This document shows positions 1 through 5,679 of a stretch of DNA of 5,679 nt, one piece after another (the first letter of the stretch is position 1; each line of letters starts with the position of its first letter). Origin of the DNA: Chloroflexota bacterium (GTDB lineage: Bacteria > Chloroflexota > Dormibacteria > CF-121); assembly GCA_005881235.1 (NCBI GenBank), contig VBEQ01000236.1, positions 1-5,679 of the forward strand, written 5' to 3'. A program made the translations under genes and the position numbers. Below the pieces are notes generated by a model. That model saw nothing but the letters and a program-made list of their open reading frames with translations. It was not told where the DNA came from and did no database searches.

Positions 1-1358
1 GGGCCGTTGCGGCTCATCGGTTTTCCCTGCACGAAAGTGGCCGCAAAGCCGTCGGGCAGTCCGACCAGGCCCATGTAGTCGCCGATGAAGGGGCCGAACC
101 GAGCGCTGGGCACGGTGCGGAGATCAAAGGGGCCGGCCGCGCGACGCTCGGTCCAGTGCACGCCGCGATCGCGCGACGCGCTGAACCAGACGTCGGTATC
201 GAGGGCCGAGCTGCTACTCGTGAAATGGCGGAAGTCGTACCACAGCAGGCCGACGGTGGCGTCGCCGGCAACCGCGAGCGTCGGGAGAAAGGCCTCGGCT
301 CTCTCGCGAACCACGAGCTGTGGCGGGCGCCAGTGGAGTCCGGCGTCCTCCGAGCGGGCGACAAATATGGTGGAGAAGTCGCCGTGGTCCTCGAACCAGC
401 TGACATACACGGCATTTCCCGCCGATGTCGCGCTGATGTCCTGGCCGGTAAAGCGAAGCTGCCCACCGGTGCCCGGATCGACGGCGTTTGTGAACGTGAA
501 CCTCGCAGCATCCACCGGTGCCGACCAGGTCTTGCCCTGGTCGGTGGAGCGGATCAAGCGGATCTTCACCGGCAACGGCGGCGGGTGCGGCGCCGAGGGC
601 AGTGCGGGGCCCTCGACGAAGACATCGAGGAGGACGCCACCCGCGGTCATCAGCAGCTGGTTCTGCTGGGCTTCGTCGTTGCCGCTATAGATCGCGGCCG
701 GGGTCGACCAGGTGCGGCCAGCGTCACTGGTTCGCGCGAACATCACCTGGTTGACGCTCGGGTCGACGCCCGCCGTAACGCGGTAGTCGACCCAGACGAG
801 GTAGGCCGTAGCCGGGTGGCGGGGGTCGGCCAGGATCGCCTCCTTGTCTGGCTGTGTCGGCGGTGCGCTCGCGGTTTCAACGACAACCGGCGCCTCCCAG
901 CCAACCCCGTGGTCGCGGGAAACGCTCACCACGATGTCATGCGCGGTAGCGTTCGACGCGGCCGGACGAGTACCGAGCGAGGCAACATAGGTGACGCCGT
1001 CTTGCCCGATCGACACCCAGGGATCACTGGTGCGCGCGTATGGCCCGCCGGCGCAGGTGAGCAAACCCGGCAGCGGCGATCGGCTCCAGGTGCCACCACC
1101 GTCGTGGCTGACGGCGACGACGGTGCCGGCCGGATTCTCCAACCAGCTCGCAACCAGCTGCCGAGGATCACCGGGCGCCGCCGCGACTGACGGCTCAGCC
1201 GGCCGCGCGGATGGCGATGGACCGGTGCAGGCCGCAGCCACGGATACGGGGCCGCTGATGATGCGCGGCGGCGGCAAGCTCGGCTCGCTCGCCTTCGGAG
1301 CGCTGTCGCAACCGGTAACCAGGAGCGCCCCCAGCGCGGCCGCGAGGCGGGCACGCAT
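1..1358 (-). CDS. BNR/Asp-box repeat lipoprotein, sialidase-like beta-propeller (3' end beyond the window)
   Basis: About 452 residues are visible, with no stop before the left edge, so the C-terminus is missing. The protein starts MRARLAAALGALLVTGCDSA: a short basic and hydrophobic signal with lipobox V-T-G-C (Cys17), so I infer an exported lipid-anchored protein. A low-complexity Pro/Ala/Ser linker (about 20-63) follows. Six Asp boxes (S-x-D-x-G-x-T-W type) lie at residues 84-91, 147-154, 210-217, 271-278, 336-343 and 395-402. Their 59-65 residue spacing fits one per blade of a six-bladed propeller. A GPFIGDYMGL motif (422-431), often seen in such proteins, follows the sixth box. The F/Y-R-I-P motif of true sialidases is not visible, so carbohydrate binding or another non-sialidase role is as likely as hydrolysis. 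ATG 1358 is the first in-frame start after an upstream in-frame TAG. No clear Shine-Dalgarno precedes it. It begins 24 bp after the GGDEF-EAL gene and probably shares its mRNA. Confidence 0.85.
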   Translation of the reverse strand, partial: MRARLAAALGALLVTGCDSAPKASEPSLPPPRIISGPVSVAAACTGPSPSARPAEPSVAAAPGDPRQLVASWLENPAGTVVAVSHDGGGTWSRSPLPGLLTCAGGPYARTSDPWVSIGQDGVTYVASLGTRPAASNATAHDIVVSVSRDHGVGWEAPVVVETASAPPTQPDKEAILADPRHPATAYLVWVDYRVTAGVDPSVNQVMFARTSDAGRTWSTPAAIYSGNDEAQQNQLLMTAGGVLLDVFVEGPALPSAPHPPPLPVKIRLIRSTDQGKTWSAPVDAARFTFTNAVDPGTGGQLRFTGQDISATSAGNAVYVSWFEDHGDFSTIFVARSEDAGLHWRPPQLVVRERAEAFLPTLAVAGDATVGLLWYDFRHFTSSSSALDTDVWFSASRDRGVHWTERRAAGPFDLRTVPSARFGPFIGDYMGLVGLPDGFAATFVQGKPMSRNG

Positions 1359-1382
1359 AGGCGTGCATGTTACGTGTTGAGC

Positions 1383-4103
1383 CTAGGCGGTCATACGCCA
1401 CGCGGGCGGAAGCTGCCGGCCGGTACCGGACTGGATGCACGATGCCAGCAGCGCGTCCATGCCCTCGTAGTCCAGCGGTTTGGAGAAGTAGAAGCCCTGG
1501 CCCGCGTTGCAGCCCATCGCGTTGAGGGCGGCCAGCTGCTCCTGCCGCTCGATGCCCTCCGCGATCGTCATCAGGCCCAGGCTGTTGGCGAGCCCGATGA
1601 TGGACCGCAGGATGGCCCCGTCGGCCATGCCGCGTCCAATACCGGCGACGAACGACGCGTCCATCTTGAGGATGTCGACGGGGAAATCACGCAGGTGCCC
1701 CAGCGATGAGAAGCCGGTGCCGAAGTCGTCGAGCGCCAGGCGGAAGCCCAGGCTGCGGAGCTCCTGCAGGGTGCGCGCCACCGGCTCCGTGTCGGCCAGC
1801 AGGACGCTCTCCGTCAGCTCGAGGATCAGTGATTGAGGATCGAGGCCCGCGGCGTCGACGGCATCGACTACCTCCTTGATCAGCTCCGGGCGCTCGAGCT
1901 GCCGGCCGGAGAGGTTGACGCTGATGTTCATCGCCGGCACGGACGGGTAGTGGACCTGCCAGCGGCGTGCGTCACGGGCCGCCTGCTGCAGCACCCAGCG
2001 GCCCAGTTCGACGATCAGCCCACTCTGCTCGGCGACTCCGATGAAATCGACCGGGGCCAGCAAACCACGTCGTGGATGGTTCCAGCGCACCAGCGCCTCC
2101 ACGCTGTGAATGGCGCCGGATTCGAGCATGATGACGGGCTCGTACTGCAGCACGAACTGCTTTTCTTGAAGGGCGCTGCGCAGGTCGTGCTCGAGTTCCA
2201 TCCGCTCGATCGCCGCGGCCGCGATCGACGCCTCGTACTGCACGAAGCGCGCTTTGCCTTTCGACTTCGCGATGTACATCGCAACGTCAGCGTTGCGGAT
2301 AAGGTCATCCGCGGCCTCCTGGCCGGTCACCAGCCCGGCGATCCCGATACTGGCTCGGATGGAGATCTCCTTGCCGTCGATGGCGAAGGGCGGCACGAGC
2401 TGCCGCGTGATCCGCTCGGCCACCCGCTGGGCGATCTGCTCGTCCTCCATCTTCTTCAGCAGCACCGCGAACTCGTCACCCCCCAGGCGCGCGACGGTGT
2501 CGCCGGGCCGCAGCGTGGACGCGATGCGAGCGCCGACCGCGACCAGCAACCGGTCGCCGGTGTCGTGGCCCAGGGTGTCATTCACGGCCTTGAAATCGTC
2601 GAGGTCCAGGAAGAGAACGGCGATCCGTCCCTCGGACGCGCCATGCAACGCGTGGTCGAGGCCGATGCGGAAGGCCGCCCGGTTCGGCAGGCTGGTGAGC
2701 GAGTCGTGGAATGCCTGATGGGTGAGCTTCTCTTCCAAGGCTTTGCGCTCGCTGACGTCCCGGGTGTTGAGGACGAGGCCGCGGACCGCGGGCAGCTCGA
2801 GCAGATTGGTGATCGTGACCTCGGCCGGGCAGTAGGAGTCGTCGACGCGCCGGAGCCGGCATTCGGTCGCGATCGGCGGGCCCATGATATTGATGGCCTC
2901 GTCGATCTTGCGGAGCGCCTGCGTGCGGTCGTCCGGGTGCACCAGCTCTCCGAAGCTCTTACCGACGAGCTCGGTCTCCCCGTAGCCGAGGATCCGCTCC
3001 ACCGAGGCGCTCTGGTACTGGATTGCCCCATGACGGTCGATGAGGGTGATGACGTCGGAGGAGTTTTGGACCAGCGCGTGGAAATGTTGCTCCCGCTTCG
3101 CGAGGTCGCTCGCGTTGGCTTCCAACCGCCGGTTGAGGCTCTGGTTGTCCGTCAGCATCAGGTATTGACGAAGCACCACGCCGACGATGAGGACCATCAC
3201 GGACCAGAACACCACCGGATCGAGCTCACCGGGGAGCGCTTCCTCGAAGACCGCGACGATGGCGGCCAGTGCGATCGGCAGGTAGGGCAGTACCAGCCAG
3301 ATCCGGCCGGTTGTGCCGTCGTTGGTGACGGCGGATCCGGCCCGTGTCGTGGCGGCCCGAAAACCCGCCACGGCGATCAGCAGGTAGCCGGCCGCCCAGC
3401 CGGTGTCCGTCGTGCTGCCGCTGCCGTAGGTGTTGGTGGTGGTCAGGTAGGCGAACGCGCTGTCGGCCAGCAGGTTGGCGACGAGCCCACCCGCCAGCAG
3501 GATGAAGGGTAGCCGGTTTTCTTTGGGGGCCCTCGACGCCAGGATCAGCACGATCGTGCCGATGACGATGTCGCCCGCTGGGTACGCAAGGCCGATCAGC
3601 TGCGCGACCAGACTCCCCGAGCCGGTTCGGTAGACCGTCCCCAGGACGGTGGCCCAGCTGATGATGAAAAGCGAGCCGGCGACCAGCAGCGCGTCGAGGA
3701 TGGTTCGGAGGAACGAGGTGGCGCGCGAGGGTACCCACGGGAAGAACAGCACGCCGGCGACCGCCAGGGGCACGGCGCCGAGAAAGCCGAGATCCGCGAA
3801 GGAGGGAAACGGCGTCTGCTGTCCCATGACCAGCTCGTAGTACGACCAGATCGCCTGACCCAGCCCCCAGGAAAGCGCCGAGGCGCCGATCAGAGCCCAG
3901 GCGATGCGGGTCCGTCGCTGGTGACGCCAGGCCGCGATACCGCAGACGGCGGCGGCAAGAAGGGCGGCGAGCGTCTCGCCCAGGTTGTCGAAGCGCTGCG
4001 TGACCGCCCCGCCGCCCCATTGGAACTGCAGCCAGGCCGCGAAAAACAGGGAAAAACCAGCCCAACCGATGAGCACCGTCAAGAAGCGGCGGTTGCGTGC
4101 CAT
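1383..4103 (-). CDS. Membrane PAS-GGDEF-EAL protein, putative bifunctional c-di-GMP cyclase/phosphodiesterase
   Basis: A 906-residue integral membrane protein predicted to make and degrade the second messenger c-di-GMP at the inner face of the membrane. About ten hydrophobic segments (near 6-28, 44-60, 66-92, 104-122, 130-155, 168-191, 197-220, 232-250, 267-287, 297-316) form an uncharacterised sensor region. A short helical linker (318-342) leads to a PAS domain (about 343-455). The GGDEF domain (about 460-622) has HDSLTSLPNR, an intact GGDEF at 541-545 and an RxxD inhibitory site (532-535) at the canonical five-residue distance. The EAL domain (about 637-890) retains Glu669 of EAL, Asn730, Glu762 of ELTES, Asp792/Asp793 of DDFGTG, Lys813, Glu849 of AEG and Gln869 of GQGFYFSKP. 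The usual YQP preceding EAL reads YEP (Glu655). By motif both activities are possible; which dominates cannot be told. ATG 4103 has a weak TAAGG nine bases upstream. Confidence 0.95.
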   Translation of the reverse strand: MARNRRFLTVLIGWAGFSLFFAAWLQFQWGGGAVTQRFDNLGETLAALLAAAVCGIAAWRHQRRTRIAWALIGASALSWGLGQAIWSYYELVMGQQTPFPSFADLGFLGAVPLAVAGVLFFPWVPSRATSFLRTILDALLVAGSLFIISWATVLGTVYRTGSGSLVAQLIGLAYPAGDIVIGTIVLILASRAPKENRLPFILLAGGLVANLLADSAFAYLTTTNTYGSGSTTDTGWAAGYLLIAVAGFRAATTRAGSAVTNDGTTGRIWLVLPYLPIALAAIVAVFEEALPGELDPVVFWSVMVLIVGVVLRQYLMLTDNQSLNRRLEANASDLAKREQHFHALVQNSSDVITLIDRHGAIQYQSASVERILGYGETELVGKSFGELVHPDDRTQALRKIDEAINIMGPPIATECRLRRVDDSYCPAEVTITNLLELPAVRGLVLNTRDVSERKALEEKLTHQAFHDSLTSLPNRAAFRIGLDHALHGASEGRIAVLFLDLDDFKAVNDTLGHDTGDRLLVAVGARIASTLRPGDTVARLGGDEFAVLLKKMEDEQIAQRVAERITRQLVPPFAIDGKEISIRASIGIAGLVTGQEAADDLIRNADVAMYIAKSKGKARFVQYEASIAAAAIERMELEHDLRSALQEKQFVLQYEPVIMLESGAIHSVEALVRWNHPRRGLLAPVDFIGVAEQSGLIVELGRWVLQQAARDARRWQVHYPSVPAMNISVNLSGRQLERPELIKEVVDAVDAAGLDPQSLILELTESVLLADTEPVARTLQELRSLGFRLALDDFGTGFSSLGHLRDFPVDILKMDASFVAGIGRGMADGAILRSIIGLANSLGLMTIAEGIERQEQLAALNAMGCNAGQGFYFSKPLDYEGMDALLASCIQSGTGRQLPPAWRMTA

Positions 4104-4111
4104 TCTGCTCA

Positions 4112-4141
4112 GCCTTACGGGATCTCCCGCACCTAAAAGGC
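4112..4141 (-). promoter_or_regulatory. Leader hairpin containing the Shine-Dalgarno of the GGDEF-EAL gene
   Basis: On the transcribed strand GCCTT (4141-4137) can pair with AAGGC (4116-4112), enclosing a second helix CGGG/CCCG (4129-4126 with 4121-4118) with a four-base loop. The only plausible Shine-Dalgarno for the gene starting at 4103 is TAAGG (4117-4113), and four of its five bases fall in the outer helix. This would lower translation unless the helix opens. The pairing is seen directly; a regulatory role is inference, and short helices are common by chance in GC-rich DNA. It does not resemble a c-di-GMP riboswitch and is too small to be one. Confidence 0.35.
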
Positions 4142-4185
4142 ATAAGTCAGGGCTACGCCGATATCTTTCCCTCCTCGGCCGCTAT

Positions 4186-4211
4186 GCCCTCCCCCGCTCG
4201 CGGGGGAGGGC
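4186..4211 (-). terminator. Perfect GC-rich palindrome after the protease gene; possible terminator or REP-like element
   Basis: The arms gccctccccc (4186-4195) and gggggagggc (4202-4211) are exact reverse complements. A further G-C pair closes a CTCG loop, giving an 11-bp stem. It starts 10 bases after the protease stop codon, where a 3' terminator or mRNA-stabilising hairpin would be expected. No T-run follows on either strand, so it is not a classical intrinsic terminator. Similar CCCTCCCCC-GGGGGAGGG palindromes occur as dispersed intergenic elements in many GC-rich genomes, so a repeat-family member is an equal alternative. Confidence 0.55.
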
Positions 4212-4221
4212 AGCGTGGGGG

Positions 4222-5097
4222 CTACCGCCCGGCTTCGCCCACCGTGACCGGGAACTCCTTGAGTTCGCCGGCGCGGACGACCTTGACCGTCTGGGTGGCG
4301 CCAACCTTGATCTTGCGGAGCCCCGAATACAGGTCTTCCAGGCTCTTGGTCGCCGTTCCGTCGAGCGCCACCAGGGTGTCGCCCTGCATCAGCCCGGCCT
4401 TGTCGGCGGGACTCTGCGGCTCGACCGCCACGATCAGCAGGCCGCTGTCCTGGTTGACCCGGCCCTTCACCGGCACCTCCTGGGTGCCGATCCCCAGGTA
4501 CGGCCGCTTGATGCGGCCCTCGGAGCGCAGGCTGGCGACCACGCGCTCGGCTACATCCATAGCGATGGCCCGCCCGTCGCCCCGGCCGAAGACCCAGCTG
4601 TTCATCCCGACGGCGCGACCCTCGACGTCGACCAGGGGGCCGCCGCTGAATCCGGGGTAGAGCGGGGCGTTGGTCTGGATCAGATGCTCGATCTCGCTGC
4701 CCCGCCAGCCGCGCCACGACGACGAGACGGCGCTGATGGTGCCGAAGGTTGCCTTGAGACTGCCCGGCCGGCCGATCGCCAGCACGATCTGTCCCGGCTT
4801 GAGGTCGTCGACCTTGGCGCGTGGCAGCGCCGGCGCGGACAGGCCGTCGACCTTGAGCAGTGCCAGGTCGGTTGCCGGGTCGCGGCCTACCAGCGTCGCC
4901 TTCGAGCTCTTCTCGTCCACGACCACCTCGATATCGTCCTCTTGCTCGACGACGTGGTTTGCGGTCAGCACGAGTCCGCTGTCCCAGACGATGCCGGTGC
5001 CCGCGCGGCCCCGGCGGGCATCGACCCGGACCACGCTCTTGCTGGCTTTCTCGACCAATTCAGCGATGTCGTTCGAAAGATCTTTGAGAGTCGCCAT
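4222..5097 (-). CDS. HtrA/Deg-like trypsin-fold serine protease with C-terminal PDZ domain, no export signal
   Basis: A 291-residue S1C-type serine protease. The chymotrypsin-fold domain spans about 18-195, with catalytic His48 (TANHVV), Asp77 (ATDLALLKV) and Ser151 (PGFSGGPLVD). A single PDZ domain (about 197-287) begins with the ligand-binding loop PYLGIG (199-204) and carries the usual SPADKAGLMQGD segment. HtrA proteases normally handle misfolded or specific protein substrates outside the cytoplasm. Here the N-terminus (MATLKDLSNDIAELVEKASK) is charged and amphipathic, with no signal peptide or membrane helix. An in-frame TAA at 5115-5113 rules out an upstream extension, so a cytosolic location is inferred. 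The residue before the nucleophile is Phe where HtrA usually has Asn (GNSGGP). AAGGAG (5114-5109) lies 11 bases before ATG 5097. It is shorter than typical DegP because it has one PDZ and no leader. A substrate cannot be named. Confidence 0.93.
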   Translation of the reverse strand: MATLKDLSNDIAELVEKASKSVVRVDARRGRAGTGIVWDSGLVLTANHVVEQEDDIEVVVDEKSSKATLVGRDPATDLALLKVDGLSAPALPRAKVDDLKPGQIVLAIGRPGSLKATFGTISAVSSSWRGWRGSEIEHLIQTNAPLYPGFSGGPLVDVEGRAVGMNSWVFGRGDGRAIAMDVAERVVASLRSEGRIKRPYLGIGTQEVPVKGRVNQDSGLLIVAVEPQSPADKAGLMQGDTLVALDGTATKSLEDLYSGLRKIKVGATQTVKVVRAGELKEFPVTVGEAGR

Positions 5098-5108
5098 GAT
5101 GTTGTTTG

Positions 5109-5152
5109 CTCCTTAGGGTTGTTGAGAAATTTCGATCGACTTCCACCCTAGG
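5109..5152 (-). promoter_or_regulatory. Shine-Dalgarno of the protease gene with a potential masking stem
   Basis: TAAGGAG (5115-5109) is the strongest ribosome binding site in the window, with an 11-base gap to ATG 5097. Upstream CCTAGGGT (5152-5145) can pair with ACCCTAAGG (5119-5111), giving eight base pairs with one bulged A and a 25-base loop. This pairs AAGG of the Shine-Dalgarno. The loop holds two small palindromes, TCGATCGA and GAAATTTC. The complementarity is seen directly; translational control is inference. No convincing -35/-10 pair is visible in the 92-bp gap. Confidence 0.35.
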
Positions 5153-5178
5153 CGGAAATCAGCGGCACGACTTCACCC
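5137..5178 (-). repeat. Imperfect direct repeat upstream of the protease gene
   Basis: Read on the minus strand, GGGTGAAGTCG (5178-5168) and GGGTGGAAGTCG (5148-5137) are the same word apart from one inserted G. They lie about 30 bp apart, close to three helical turns. They sit between the esterase stop and the protease start, where an operator would be placed. No known regulator is recognised from the word, and chance is possible. Confidence 0.3.
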
Positions 5179-5189
5179 GGACGGCGAGG

Positions 5190-5679
5190 CTACGACCCGG
5201 ACGTTCGGTTAGGGGTTAGCCGCTCGGCCAGGTACTTGATGGCGATCGGGTAGCGGTATTCGATCGCGTCGTGGGTCGCGTCGAACAGCTCGAAGAAAAT
5301 GTCGGTCACTCCGATTGCTTCCAGCGCCCGGCGAAAGGCCTCCGCCCCCAGGTCGAGGAAATACTGGTCGCGTTTGCCGGCATCGATGTAGATCGCCCGC
5401 ATCTTCCGCAGCGCGTCCGCATGGTGCGGCACCATCCGGACCGGGTCCCATCGCAGCCAGCGCTCCCAGATCTCCGGAATCAACTGGCCGGTCGCGGTCT
5501 CGTAGGGCAGGCGGACGGTGCCGTCATCGTCCGCCGAGTAGCAGGCCGCCATGCACCAATCGTTGAGGAGGTCGCCGTCGCCCTCCCTGGTAAACGCGGT
5601 TCGGCTACGGAAGTCCTTCCAGAACTCGTCGAAGGAGCCGTGGTAGTGGTCGCGGAGCGCGCGAACCGACTTCGGAAAC
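5190..5679 (-). CDS. Putative esterase, enterochelin-esterase-like alpha/beta hydrolase (5' end beyond the window)
   Basis: The last 162 residues are visible; the frame is open to the right edge, so the true start lies outside. An internal Met at 5552 would make a 120-residue product but splits a conserved block and is not the start. The text matches the C-terminal half of putative esterases of the alpha/beta-hydrolase fold: LPYETATGQLIPEIWERWL, WDPVRMV, IDAGKRDQYFLDLGAEAF with the likely catalytic Asp (visible residue 104, less likely 99), and FELFDATHDAIEYRYPIA with the likely catalytic His (visible residue 136). The nucleophile elbow carrying Ser should lie upstream, outside the window. 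It would hydrolyse an ester bond in an unknown substrate; nothing nearby suggests siderophore metabolism. It ends in TAG, 92 bp before the protease gene on the same strand. Confidence 0.85.
   Translation of the reverse strand, partial: FPKSVRALRDHYHGSFDEFWKDFRSRTAFTREGDGDLLNDWCMAACYSADDDGTVRLPYETATGQLIPEIWERWLRWDPVRMVPHHADALRKMRAIYIDAGKRDQYFLDLGAEAFRRALEAIGVTDIFFELFDATHDAIEYRYPIAIKYLAERLTPNRTSGS

Noticed and set aside
156..1190. A 344-codon open frame on the plus strand
   Set aside because: It is antisense to the propeller lipoprotein, whose six regular Asp boxes show which strand is coding.
1833..3512. A 559-codon open frame on the plus strand
   Set aside because: It lies wholly antisense to the GGDEF-EAL gene, whose domains are unmistakable. 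The product is Arg/Asp/Val/Gly-rich without a recognisable fold, as expected of mirror frames in GC-rich DNA.
3226..4143. A 305-codon minus-strand frame overlapping the GGDEF-EAL N-terminus
   Set aside because: It is out of frame with the membrane helices, and its product is Arg/Gly/Pro-rich, typical of a frame-shifted shadow rather than an overlapping gene.
4104..4221. A c-di-GMP riboswitch in the leader of the GGDEF-EAL gene
   Set aside because: I see no match to the conserved core or the size of GEMM-I or GEMM-II; only short hairpins are present.
3985..5151. A 388-codon open frame on the plus strand spanning two genes and the gap between them
   Set aside because: It runs antisense through the GGDEF-EAL start, the intergenic palindrome and the whole protease, and has no recognisable domain.
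5098..5189. A heat-shock CIRCE element upstream of the protease
   Set aside because: The TTAGCACTC-N9-GAGTGCTAA inverted repeat is absent; only small palindromes such as GAAATTTC are found.
5190..5552. A complete 120-residue small protein starting at the Met at 5552
   Set aside because: Esterase-family sequence continues in frame upstream to the window edge, so this is the tail of a larger gene.

Overview
The window is strongly GC-rich and densely coding, with four protein genes, all read leftwards (minus strand). No rRNA, tRNA, CRISPR array, integrase or transposase is visible. High GC, a many-helix membrane GGDEF-EAL protein of a kind common in Actinobacteria and Chloroflexota-like phyla, and an enterochelin-esterase-like hydrolase suggest a soil or environmental bacterium such as an actinobacterium, a chloroflexote or Candidatus Dormibacterota. 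No phylogenetic marker is present, so this is only a suggestion.

In transcription order (right to left): (1) the 3' part of a putative esterase of the alpha/beta-hydrolase fold, entering from the right edge and ending at 5190. (2) After 92 bp, a compact trypsin-like HtrA/Deg-type protease with one PDZ domain (5097-4222), with an intact His/Asp/Ser triad but no export signal. (3) After 117 bp holding a perfect GC-rich palindrome and a second small hairpin, a 906-residue membrane protein with about ten transmembrane helices, PAS, GGDEF and EAL (4103-1383). Both c-di-GMP catalytic domains look intact apart from one Gln-to-Glu change before the EAL motif. (4) After 24 bp, a lipoprotein with six evenly spaced Asp-box (BNR) repeats, a predicted six-bladed propeller (1358 to beyond the left edge).

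The close spacing of genes 3 and 4 makes them a likely transcription unit, pairing an integral-membrane c-di-GMP enzyme with a surface-anchored propeller. Whether genes 1 and 2 share that transcript is unclear: the palindrome after the protease could end or stabilise a message, but it has no T-tract. Both leaders (genes 2 and 3) can fold so that the Shine-Dalgarno is paired. No new multi-gene system is evident. The points worth a second look are the apparently cytosolic protease, the YEP variant in the EAL domain, the probably non-catalytic sialidase-like lipoprotein, and the leader hairpins.
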